Origin: Rhizopus arrhizus
Taxonomy: Eukaryota; Mucoromycota; Mucoromycetes; Mucorales; Rhizopodaceae
NCBI GenBank assembly: GCA_024220505.1
Contig: JAKZZE010000001.1
Location: forward strand, 2,480,001 to 2,544,000
Reading direction: 5' to 3'
Length of the DNA stretch: 64,000 bases
Shown here: in pieces, positions 19,896 to 30,063 of the stretch
Layout: the number at the start of each line of letters is the position of its first letter
Position numbering within the stretch: position 1 is the stretch's first letter
Position numbers and translations under genes: made by a program
The notes under the pieces: model-generated
Seen by the model: the letters and a program-made list of their open reading frames with translations, nothing else
The model's database searches: none
Told to the model about the DNA's origin: nothing

Positions 19896-20075
19896 TGCGA
19901 CCAATTAGCAATGACATGCAGAGCAAAATCGTTGAACTTCTTAAAGAAGGAGTTTCTGGAGAAGAAATATTAAGGAAGACTAGTGTCAGTACTGGAACTG
20001 TTTCAAAAACTCGAAAAAACCACGATTTGGGAGATTTAAAAACTTATGGAGGCTGGCTGTCGTATTTACTCTAAT
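19896..20075 (+). pseudogene. Tc1 transposase N-terminal helix-turn-helix fragment
   Basis: About 53 codons from ATG 19896 (MRPISNDMQSKIVELLKEG), followed by a second-helix stretch GEEILRKTSVSTGTVSKTRK. This is the usual first DNA-binding motif of Tc1 transposases. Homology ends after YGG, and a stop follows about six codons later. No catalytic part is nearby. Confidence 0.65.
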
Positions 20076-20544
20076 AATTTTGTGTTATCTCGTAAGAATA
20101 AAAAGACTATAAAATTCAACGAGACTTAAAAAGTTATATTTTTATTTAATATTATTGTATCTGGTATTTATATCCTTTTCATGAAGATTCAATTAAATCC
20201 TTTTCAAGATACTTTAATTAATTATAGCTGTAGATCTAGCATGAATAAATTTTAGTATGAAGACCTGTTCCTGGTTATGCAAGTGGACTGTTTATAATTA
20301 TTTAAGTAGATCTATTTTTCATTTATGTCTCATTGCATCAGGAGCTATATTAAAACAACTTGTATTGAGTTAAAGGAGTGGAATTAGTTATGACCGAATA
20401 ATAGAGAAAAGACTGTAATAAATCTTTGTAAAGCATTCACTACTCTGATTTCTTATAAATTGAATATGAATCATGTTTAAAGTATGTTGGGATACGACAA
20501 ATTTCCTTAATGTCGTGTGAGATCACTCAAAAGATTCTTAAAAT
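20076..20544. other. AT-rich stretch without recognised gene
   Basis: No plausible coding frame and no clear repeat to other parts of the window. It lies between a Tc1 fragment and an LTR. Confidence 0.5.
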
Positions 20545-20768
20545 TAATAATTTGACTGTATATCATATATAGCACTTCGTGCTATGTACGATAAACAGCC
20601 CACACAATTTATACCGTACTACCTCGGGCCCTAAATCATATTGTTATATTCTAAGACGTAGTTTGAATTGAATGGGCTCTCTCTCTCGTCCTTACTCAAT
20701 AAAGAGGTTCAAGAGACTCATCGATTATTTGATTTATTTGTTAATTTTATTAATCGAGAGAAACAACA
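20545..20768 (+). repeat. LTR-like repeat, also at 63240-63474
   Basis: It shares a palindromic TATATAGCACTTCGTGCTAT block, CAGCCCACA, a CTCTCTCTCGTCC stretch, AATAAAGAGGTTC and the end GAGAGAAACAACA with 63240-63474. The R-like part is also related to the solo LTR at 61537-61870. Confidence 0.6.
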
Positions 20769-20774
20769 CGCCTA

Positions 20775-21342
20775 TGTTGTAGAACAGTAACTGATCCTAG
20801 TAGACATTGATAAATATAAGTCTTAATACAAGATCATAATTAAATAAAATAAAAATATAAGTTTATTTAAATAAGATCATACAATCAATTCCAATTAAAC
20901 ATGTTCTTTTAGAATATGTTTTGTATTAATAAGAGTTCTTTGATAAGAAGAAGTATCAACTAAAATAACAAGATCCAATCCAATATCAGGAATATTGCTA
21001 ATCTTTCATATAATTGAAATAACGCGTAAAATAACGTTATTCAAATCAGTGAGGAATTCCCAGAATAAAAGATAATCTATGACAGACATACAAAAGAACA
21101 AATGAAAAGTTTTCATAATCCTAATTATAGATGACACTTGCTAAAGTACCTGAATATTAGAAGAACGCTTACAATAGAAGATATCAAGCCACTCACTCAA
21201 TAAGATATAAATACCTGTCTTCAATTAGAATAATTTTTACTTTAACTTAAACTGAAATAAAGATCAGTCTCAAAAAGTACTCACACTGTTTCTTGATCTT
21301 TGTTTCTACATTTTTCTTAATAACTATTACCATTATACAACA
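20775..21342 (+). repeat. LTR, 568 bp, plus orientation
   Basis: Begins TGTTGTAGAACA and ends TGTATAACAACA-like (ATTATACAACA). It has TATAAATACC (about 21210), AATAAAG (about 21254) and a GTCTCAAAAAGTA block in that order. Partial copies in the other orientation are at 24876-25046 and 56927-57449, and a relative is at 892. The orientation is opposite to the pol fragment that adjoins it. Confidence 0.75.
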
Positions 21343-22565
21343 ACCAGCCATACATCCGTCATGGGCTTGATGAAGCACCATAGTAACTAACTTCCAAGGA
21401 ACAACCGGGACCACCGCACCATGTTTGTCTCTTCGACCCAGCAAGCCATTTTTCCATACAAACGGAGCCTTCACTCCCTTTTTCAACAACACTTTGATCT
21501 CAGGGTCCAGGAGTTGAAGGGCCTTAAATTGCTCAGCAGTAAGTGTATCCGAGATTTGGGAATTTTGCGATAGCCGACTGAGAGCATCAGCGTCTTGATT
21601 CAATGAGCCTTTCTTGTGTATTATCGTAAACTGATATGATTGTAAAGCCATAATCCAGCGAGCGATTCGTTCTTTCGGTAGTTTTGTTGACAAGATAGAT
21701 TTCAAAGCAGAATGATCAGTATAGACCGTGAAATTAGCACCAAAAACATACGGGTGAAAGTAGTCCAAAGCCCATACTATCGCGAGGCATTCCTTTTCCG
21801 TCGTGTGGTAGTTCAGTTCAGGTGGAGTTAACGTCCTACTTGCATACGCCACGGGTCTCCCAATTTGCACCAGCACCGTACCAAGTCCATAGTTACTTGC
21901 ATCACAGTGTAAATCGTAAGGTAGATTCGGGTCCGGGTAAGCTAGCATCGGTAGGGTCATGATCTGTTTCTTCAATGTCTGAAAAGCCTCTTCAGTTGCG
22001 TCAGTCCATACATAGTCTTCATCTTTCCGTATCAGGTTATACAGAGGCTTTGCCGTCATGGAAAGATCCTTGAGAAACTTGTGGTAAAATGCACAGAAGC
22101 CCAAAAACCGCATCAATTGTTTCGCCGTAGTTGGTTGAGGCCATTCTTTAATAACATTCAATTTTTCTGGATCGGAGCGAATACCTTCACCACTGACGAG
22201 GAACCCAAGGAATTTGACTTCGGTTTGAAAAAATTGGCACTTCTTGGCTGAAATCTTGAGGTTGTAAGAGTCCAATCGTTCGAGTACGTTAGCCAATTTT
22301 TCCATATGTTGTTCTTCAGACTCGCTAAAAACAATCACATCGTCCAGGTAGACCATTGTCTTTGGTAATCCTCGCAGAACCGTATGCATAAAGCGCATGA
22401 ATGAGCTGGGCCCGTTTACCACACCGAAAGGTAAACATGTGAATTCGTATAAAGAGCCATTAGCCACAAACGCAGTCTTTTTTGCATCCCTCTCATCTAG
22501 TGGTAGCTGCCAATATCCAGATTTCAGATCAATGGTAGAAAAGTAACGGCTACCATGCAGTCTGT
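21343..22565 (-). pseudogene. Ty3/gypsy pol fragment: RT and RNase H
   Basis: Recognisable from LHGSRYFSTIDLKSGYWQ at about 22562 to HQAHDGCMAG, the start of the integrase zinc finger, at 21343, where it runs straight into an LTR. Motifs: FGVVNGPSSF, MVYLDDVIVFS, FLGFLVSG, RNase H DLHCDASNYGLG and VYTDHSALKSIL. Upstream gag, protease and the start of RT, and downstream the integrase, are missing. The frame itself has no stop. Confidence 0.9.
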
Positions 22566-22630
22566 TTTGCCAAGTATTAAAATAAGAGACAAAAACTAAA
22601 AAGACAATAGTTGTGAAACTAAAGATTATA

Positions 22631-24257
22631 CAGTAGCGGACAAAACTGGTGCACAAAAATTAAAATCAACATTGTATCTCCGCCATATGTCTGCGACTTT
22701 TGTGGCATATACCATCTGAAAGACAGTCCAAAATATACATTATGTTATGCAAACCGGAACTGTACCGGACATCCCTCAGGCATAAGGTCATTTTTAGTGA
22801 TTTTTTGCATATTTCAATTTTCGCCAAAAATGTGGTGCTTGTCTAGCCTTCTTTCGATTTTCCCCATATCTCTCCCGTTTGCTTTCAGATTTCACCGCAT
22901 ATTAGTGAATTTTAGTAGCTCTTAAAAAATATATAAAACCGTAGTTATTTTGTATTTCCCATTGAATCCCCCCTTTTGTTTTTACCCTATTCACTATAAC
23001 AAAGTACTAGCCTTATATGTTTAAGAAAATAAGCAACTGTAAAAACGAAACTCTGAGATCTCGAACACGCCTAGTTCGTACGACAGCAGATATTTCTAGA
23101 ATAACAAGAATCTCTAAATGGACAATCAACAGGAGAAAGAGGGAAGAAAGAAACTTAATGTCTTGTGATCATGAAGGTCTCCCGCTTCTAGTCTGAAAAG
23201 TTACTAGCTCAATCACCAACCTAAAGCTTGGACAAGGTCCGTTACACACAGTTTCCGATGCTCAGCACATTTTGAGGACCTTAAGATACAGTATTAGCAA
23301 ATTGTCAGTCTGAAGGCACTGTAGGAAGCTAGATTTTGAGTCTGGAAGTAAGAAATCGAAGAATTTCATCAGCTGTATTAGCCGGAAAAAGCGATGAATG
23401 TGGTATCACGACAAGCCATTGTATACAATAGAGGGCTGGAAGTCTGCTATTTTTAGCAATGAAACAAATATGAACATTATGGATGCAGATAGTATACACT
23501 AATATTGAAAGCAAGTCGAGCAACCTGAGCAATTTTTTCACGGTGATCAAACAATGAAGCATGCTGGCTGCTCTGTTATGCTTCAAGGCTGTATTAGATA
23601 TTGAGGACCGGAATATGTGTGTCAAGTATATGATGGTATAATGAACTCAGAAATATACACATATATTTCGCTTACTTCATACCACAAAAGCCTAGCGTAT
23701 AGTGGTCTAAAACGTCGTAATCTCTCGTTTCAGTATGACAATGACGCAAGGCACAAGTCGACGCATGTCACAAACTCAATATTTGATAACAGCGCTTCTG
23801 TGCTACAAGTTTAGCCGCCACTAATCCCGGCCTAAGTCCGCTTAAGCATGCCAGGTGGCAATTGATGGCAAAGGTATGATACGACACTAGATCAAAAAGG
23901 GTCGATGATCTTTGGAAAAGAATAGTTAAAGAGCCGGGTTCTTTTATTGAAAATGATATACACGCATATTATTAGCATATGCAAAGAAGAACATCCGATG
24001 ATATCAAGAGATGAGATGATTATATAAAGTCTAAGGTCTTAGCCACTTTTGCGGTTTTTAGAAAATATAAAATTTTATAAATTTAAAGCACGCTTATCGC
24101 TCAGTTTTAACAATGTCATGCTTAGAACATACATAAATTACAATGACTAGTATATCCTCCTTCTAGTACAGTTTCATGACTATTGCAATTACCATGAGCA
24201 GGTAATGGTAGTTAAAAGCTGAAAAAAAGTTTTGTGCACCAGTTTTGTCCGCTACTG
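22631..24257. mobile_element. Tc1/mariner element, family C, decayed (1627 bp)
   Basis: TA at 22629-22630 and 24258-24259. Tips are CAGTAGCGGACAAAACTGG and its inverse. Transposase traces (QYDNDARHKST for QxDNDPKH) are broken by many stops. Copies with the same lesions are at 34129-35757 and 59222-62848; the better preserved relative is 43088-44719. Confidence 0.9.
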
Positions 24258-24259
24258 TA

Positions 24260-24875
24260 AAACAATCTTTTTTATCGAGTCTCGTCCTCTCTTGTTCCTT
24301 TCTATTCTTGGATAAATCAATAATGAAGTACTACCGCAAACACTGTCTGTGAGCCTATGTAGCTTTTTAGTGATTGGAAGCCCATGCTTTCTGAATACTA
24401 TTGTGCTCGCTTCACATGTATCATCATTTGGTGCAGAATAATTAAATGGATCCATAATTGGGTGTAAGTTTCAAATATGGGCAGTATCCGGTCTGCAATC
24501 ACGCCGTAACCTTACTTGACGGTCAGCCAAATAGTTTTTTCGTCTTTGAATGACCGTAACTTATCGGGTGGTACAGTGACTGCTTCAAAAATACCATCGT
24601 TAGAAGCGAAAAAATTATTTGAATCGTTCGAGGTAATGGATGTCTTTGTGCAACAAACAGCAGGCACGCAATCCTTCTTTTTTAGTCCGTCAAAGGTAGT
24701 TTTTTATCGATATTATGCGATTTACGAGCTGAGTTTACATGTGGCGGTCATTAAAGTTATACCATTCGATCCGGAAAATTCGGGCGCATCGATTACCATA
24801 ATTGGATCTTACGTAGGACAGGTACCCGGACCGGAATCCCCTTGCATCGTATCTTTTACATACTCCCTTTATCTC
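24260..24875. other. Region with two unassigned short frames
   Basis: Starts with the LTR-like block also seen at 19838. A plus frame 24516-24905 (about 120 residues; SLNDRNLSGGTVTASKIPS near the start) and a minus frame 24455-24300 (MDPFNYSAPNDDTCEAST) look protein-like in composition. I do not recognise either and see no conserved motif. It may be a degraded element or host gene fragment. Confidence 0.3.
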
Positions 24876-25046
24876 TGTTGTATAATGGTTAAGATAATAA
24901 AATAAAAGGTGTAAACAAAAATAAAGAAACAGTTTGAGTACTTTTTGAGACTGATCTTTATTTCAGTTCAAGTTAAAGTAAAAATTATTCTAATTGAAGG
25001 CAGGTATTTATATCTTATTGAGTGAGTGGCTTGATATCTTCTATTA
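24876..25046 (-). repeat. Partial LTR of the 20775 family
   Basis: TGTTGTATAATGG at 24876 through the GTCTCAAAAAGTA-complementary block to GTGGCTTGATATCTTCT. This matches the inner part of 20775-21342 in inverted orientation and 56927-57100 directly. It is truncated after about 170 bp. Confidence 0.75.
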
Positions 25047-25999
25047 TTTTTGAAATTCGGTTTATTTTAATTCATGATTAGAACAATTATTAGTAGTCAA
25101 ACAGATTGAATTCCTTTGACTTCAATTAAACTGACTATAACAGAGAAAAAGTATAATAACAAACATCAACCTACTCAAATCAAATATTTTTACCCAATGA
25201 GGAAGTAATTTATAAACAAATTACTTTATTGTATATGGTCTGAATTTGATAATAGTTTATACAACTCTTTTTTATATCTATTACGCATTTATATTCTTCA
25301 GTTTATTTCTCGATATTTAATACAAAAAAATAAAGATTCACAACTATGACAAATCACTCTCAGTTCAATTAACATAAAAAGTTTGTAATGTAACTCGACT
25401 AGTAAAAGTATAATGAAGCAGTACTACAATTGGATACAAAGAAAAGTTACAGCAATCAAAGCATATCTTGTTTAAATTTGCTAAAATAAATAGAACTAAC
25501 GGTACAGGCGCATTACTGACTTTTTGCCATAATGTTTACATGTCTTCTTTTTCACATTTTAAGTTTTCATTAAAAACATATCAGCTAGAGCACAAGATGT
25601 GAAAGTGGTTTAAGATACGACAATTGACAGAGGCATAAAAAAACGTAAGCTTTGTTCTTTTTTTTTTTATATTTTTGGCAGTAATAGAGTTATAAGTTGT
25701 CTCTTTTTTTGCTGTTGCAAATTATCTATTCTAAAAACAACCACAAAATATAGTTCAAGATAGAAACAAAAAAGAGAGTCGCAGAATGTTTTTTTTTAAA
25801 AAAATAAAAAATTGTACACAATCTACTTTCTTTGTAATTGCTTAAAAAACTAATGAAAAGGAATCTTTTTTTACGACCATTACAATCATAATGCAGAAAA
25901 ATGCAAGTTGTGTAATATCGGTTCGTTACGTCTTTTAACAGCAAAACTCAGGTTTTATATAGTTTAAAAAGTGATTTTGCCAAGTAGATCCAGCCCATT
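25047..25999. other. AT-rich stretch with no recognised gene
   Basis: Short homopolymer runs, no coding frame of interest, no match noticed elsewhere in the window. It adjoins the 3' side of the DIRS element and may hold its terminal repeats, which I could not define. Confidence 0.5.
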
Positions 26000-28900
26000 T
26001 CAATATTTACCTGCAAAAAAAAAAAAAAAGTGGAGCAATAAAAATGAATGGAGCATTTTAAAAAAAAAGTGGAGCAATAAAAATGAATGGAGCATTTTAA
26101 AAAAAAATGCGGAGAACAACCAAAAAATAAACTCAAAAATACACCAGAAGCGCTGTAAAAAAATGCTGCAACGAGTATTCGTATCCTTCAAGCAGGATTC
26201 TTTGCGCCGTAGTGTAGGCGCACCCATTTCAACTGCTTTCGTACTTGCTGCCGATCTTAACGAGTGTACCGTAAACTGATTTGTGTCAATCCCTGCGTCT
26301 TGCATGATTCTCTTGAGCCAAGAAGCAATTGTACTTGGTTGAACGGACTGCCATTTAGTTTGATCCCTATCTTCTAGGTTCGTGAGAAATAATTTGTGAC
26401 CTTCGGTTAGATGATTTCGTAGTTTCTTGGTTGCTTGACAGAAAACCCAAAGTGTATGAACTGGACATTTGTCCCTGTCCTCAATAGTGCCAATCTTTGA
26501 CATTTTTGCTTTGATTTCTTTTGGTTGTCTTGCTGTAAGAGTAACCCCAATGGGAATGTTCTTGTCATTATCCATCATGGAATGCACATCTCTAAACTGA
26601 ATATTTCCAATATCCGATCGAGGACGCCACATGGTCGCAATAGTGATCAATAAGACAGTTTTCAGCTGTAAATTGTAAAGGCTTAGTGAGTTATTAGAAC
26701 CCCATGTAAGTACATGATCAATAAGAAGAGTAACATCAAAAATTTCCTTTGAGGTATTTGGAAGTCGTGTTTCTCGGCGTCTTTTGGCTTCAAAGAAGTG
26801 CAAAACAAGTGGATGTGAAGCAATTGGTGGTTTTTGTGGATGGATGATCCTGAATACAGAAGCTATTGCGGATCGATATCCATTTAAGGTTGAATAGGAT
26901 AGCTGTTGACAATCTACTAAATAATCCACCAAATGTTCAGGACTATATTCTATTGGTGAATATACTGGTGATTTGTTTCTGCACCATTGGGTCCATTTCG
27001 ACCAAGCTTGATCATAATTCTTTCTTGTAGACGAACGGTTAGCTTCTCTAATATATTCGACAACCCTTGTACTTAATTCTTGCGAATTCTGGTATTGTTG
27101 GATAATAGCTAGGCGGTCAAGCTCCAAGTCTTGTTCAATCGTATGACCATCGGTGTTGTCTTTGTAGTTTGCAGTACTAGTGGCCACCAAAACTGTGTTG
27201 GCCAGTTTGGTGTTATGAGAACTGCCTTCCTCACTCTGTCGTTCTTGAATTTCCTGAGTACTGACGGTATCAGTTTCCATGGGGGGTGAAGAAACAGTCC
27301 GGTTGCTGGCCATCGTTGGCTGAATGCGTCTGTTGCTGCTGCTTCCGGATCCGGGTGGTGACTCCAAAAGACAGGCAATCGAGTGTTGGCTCTCGTTGCG
27401 AATGCATCCACTTTCAATTTTCCCCATTGTTGCTGTATGCTGTGAAACTATCGTCGTGGGAGTGTCCATTCGTGTACTGGCGGTTTTTGACGACTCAATT
27501 GATCTGCCGTCGTGTTTTTTTATTCCCGCTATATGTTGAACTCTCAATGTTATGTTGTACTCGTTGCATATTTCTTGAATGTCGAGAGCGAGCTGTTGAA
27601 GTAATGCTGACGCTGTTCCTCCGAATTTTGAAGCATATTTTATTGCCGTCATGTTGTCTGAATAAACTAGGATGTTGCAGTTTCGGTATCTTTCTTTGTG
27701 AAGCTGTAAGGCGAAGCGAATTGTCATCAACTCCCTTGTATTGATTGAAAGTTCGCTTTCTTTTTTCGTCCAGAATCCCGACGTCTTCAGCATCTTTGAA
27801 GCCACACCCCACCCCGTATCCGAGGCGTCCACGTAGACAGTCAAGTCTGGAACCTGTAGGCTCACTGGTTTCGGTCTGATAGGCAGGCCATTGCGGTTGG
27901 CTGCTTGTTCCATCCACCACTCCAGTTCCTACTTCGCAGCTTGTGATACCGGACATGGGCTCTCCCAATTGTACTGCTGGAGTCTCAAGTTCCTGGCTAA
28001 ATCCCGTTGCAAGAAACGTACATGGAGCAACGCTTCTCCAATTGCTGGAATCATCGATGTGATTTTCCCCAAGATAGCTGCAATCCATCGGCATGAAAAT
28101 GGTGTGGTTGTTCTCATCAGTTGTCGAACACGTTGTGTCAGTTTCTTCATCTTCGTTGGTGGCACGCTGATTGTCATTGTTGTGGTATTGAATGTAAAGC
28201 CTAAGAAATCTTGTATCTTTTGAGGGACAATGTTGCTTTTCTCCCAGCTGATGATAAACCCCAAGTCTTGAAGGTGTTTTATCACTAAGTCGGTAAGCTT
28301 TTGAGATTCGATCTTCGTCTTGGCTAAGACACATATGTCGTCCAAGTAGTAAACAATCCTTATCCCTTGTTCCCTCAATGGTGTTAGGGCAAACTTCATT
28401 AGTTTGGAGAATACTCTCGGTGCAACGCTCAAACCAAATGGAAGGGAACGATATTGAAAAATTTTCCCATGGTGTCGGAATGATAGGAACTGTCTGGATT
28501 CCTTGTGAATAGGTACTACCACATAAGCATCCTTCAAATCGATCTTTGTAATTAAGTCGTTCTCTTTGATCAGTTCTCTTAGCGCCGGAACACCTTCCAT
28601 CTTGAAGTGCTGGCATTGTATGAATTCGCTTATTTTCCTGCAATCCAGAATTGGACGAATTTTGTTTGGTTCCTGAATAGTAAAAAATTGTGAGAGGTAT
28701 CGATCGTTTTGCATAGGTGATTTTTCTATCACTTGTGCTAAGAGGAATTTCTCTACTGCTTCGTCTATTGCTTGTTGGGCAACTGGCGTTAAGGTGAATG
28801 GTTTTAACTTCCAAGGCTGAGGTTTCTTTTGGAACTGAAGCTGGTAACCTTGGTTGATAACTGACAAGGGCCATTGATTTGTGGTTATCTTCTTCCAGCT

Positions 28901-29065
28901 GTGTATAAAATGGCTCAGTCGGCCTCCAGGAGGAATTCCGTCTTGAGGAATATTGTAGTGTTCTTGTTCTTGGTTTTTCTGTATTTTCTGATTTTTTTGG
29001 TCTTTTTGTATTTTCTGATTTTTTTCCAAAGTCTTTTCTTGGTTGTACTGTGATGACGTTGACAA
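26000..29065 (-). pseudogene. DIRS Pol: RT, RNase H and tyrosine recombinase, one TAG
   Basis: A single frame from 29065, interrupted only by TAG at 27929-27931 (minus strand), where the sister copy has a Glu codon. By approximate residue: charged leader rich in Lys/Gln (1-40); RT with KIDLKDAYVVVPIHKE, FGLSVAPRVFSKLM and catalytic VYYLDDICVLAK (about 242); RNase H with VYVDASDTGWG (about 413) and VYSDNMTAIKYASK; recombinase with core-binding part (YDQAWSKWTQWC) and catalytic RPRSDIGN Arg (about 811) and TVHSLRSAA (about 930). The nucleophilic Tyr expected about 30 residues later is not evident; SIFLQRF stands where an FY-type motif is usual. The end runs into the tandem repeat, so the true C-terminus is unclear. 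Probably inactive. Confidence 0.87.
26017..26112. repeat. 39-bp tandem repeat, 2-3 copies
   Basis: Copies of A-run plus GTGGAGCAATAAAAATGAATGGAGCATTTT, immediately downstream of the DIRS recombinase coding region. Confidence 0.85.
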
Positions 29066-29073
29066 TGTTGCAG

Positions 29074-29883
29074 TTAGAGATTGTCGTGGTGGTTCGTGGT
29101 TGTTGAATTGTTGTTGTCTTTGTTGAATGTTGGAGTTGGCGGTCCTCTGCCACGTCCTCGGCCAAAAAAAGAATTTCCTCGGCTGGTTCCATGTCGGTAT
29201 CTTGTTCCTCGGAAACCCCCTGATTTGGAGCCATATCCGCCGAAAGCTTTATTGGTAGCACTTCTAAGGATGGATTCCTCGTATCTGGCTTGCTGAATTT
29301 TTTCCACAAGATTGGGAGAGAAGGCCAAATCCTTTTCGTCATCCTCTTCGTCTTCAAGGTATTTGAGGCTGCCGGGGAGTTTGAGTGCTCGCGTGGTGAG
29401 GTCTTTGGCGTCTCCATCCAGTTCTTTCCCCGTTGCGAAGCCATAGACGGCAAGGCGCCTAACCTTTTCCAAGATCTGTCGCATGTCTTTTTCTTGTCCT
29501 CCTTCTTCAATAATGTACTGGAGATCGTTGTAAATTTCTGTCGCAGATCTTGCTGCTGTGCGCAATCTATCTGCTCCTTTATAGATTGCCGCCACAGTTT
29601 GTGATGCCTCGACGTTGTACTTGCGTAACTCTGGTAGGAACAGTTTGTTGATAGCTCCTGATCTTGTCCACTTTCCTCCATCGTATTTGATGGTATCTTT
29701 GGCAAATTTTTTGAGTTTTCCCTTAAGTTCAGCACTGGAAGAGTGTTCCATTTCTTGATACAGCTCTTCTGGGAGTTCTGGGCGATCATTATGATCGGCT
29801 CTTTCTTCTCGTTCTTTAAGCTTCTTACTGAGTTCGAGTAGTTCATTGATTTGTTCAGGTGTAAGGTCATTAAGATTTGACAT
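29074..29883 (-). CDS. DIRS Gag-like protein
   Basis: From ATG 29883 (MSNLNDLTPEQINELLELSK) about 269 residues; an upstream ATG at 29910 would add nine. It has an N-terminal coiled-coil-like acidic/Lys helix, a central helical region (TVAAIYKGADRLRTAARSAT), and a Gly/Arg-rich tail (GGYGSKSGGFRGTRY, GRGRGRG) suited to nucleic acid binding instead of a zinc knuckle. It ends 9 bp before the Pol frame starts. A packaging role is known for DIRS ORF1 by analogy; here it is inference. Confidence 0.75.
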   Translation of the reverse strand: MSNLNDLTPEQINELLELSKKLKEREERADHNDRPELPEELYQEMEHSSSAELKGKLKKFAKDTIKYDGGKWTRSGAINKLFLPELRKYNVEASQTVAAIYKGADRLRTAARSATEIYNDLQYIIEEGGQEKDMRQILEKVRRLAVYGFATGKELDGDAKDLTTRALKLPGSLKYLEDEEDDEKDLAFSPNLVEKIQQARYEESILRSATNKAFGGYGSKSGGFRGTRYRHGTSRGNSFFGRGRGRGPPTPTFNKDNNNSTTTNHHDNL

Positions 29884-29910
29884 AATATAACCACGGTGCG
29901 CGGCTTTCAA

Positions 29911-30063
29911 AGATATAAAGAAATGGATTTGAAAATTTTTTTTATTATATTATAACTGAGAATAAAAGCACGGCTTGAGAGCCTATAACCACATCCAGAG
30001 TCGGAGTGGAGCCAACTCCTATTGTCGTAGGAACGACCGACAATAAGCCACGCCTTTTTTTTA
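29911..30063. other. Leader between DIRS gag and the next Tc1
   Basis: Non-coding. GTCGTAGGAACGACCGACAATAA holds a short inverted repeat (GTCGT/ACGAC) that could belong to a DIRS terminus. Confidence 0.3.

Larger units (their letters stand above)
26000..29910 (-). mobile_element. DIRS-type tyrosine-recombinase retrotransposon
   Basis: Gag, then RT-RNase H-tyrosine recombinase on the minus strand, the gene order of DIRS elements; there is no integrase or protease and no LTR. The limits given are coding limits. The split or inverted terminal repeats expected of the family were not identified. Confidence 0.85.

Noticed and set aside
24252..24310. Operon-like grouping or bacterial origin for parts of the window
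   Set aside because: Introns, retrotransposons and Tc1 TA sites throughout show a eukaryotic genome; nothing bacterial was seen.
27495..29894. 799-codon frame overlapping DIRS gag and RT as a real gene
   Set aside because: It contains no recognisable domain and crosses two known genes; kept only as a low-interest finding about overlap.
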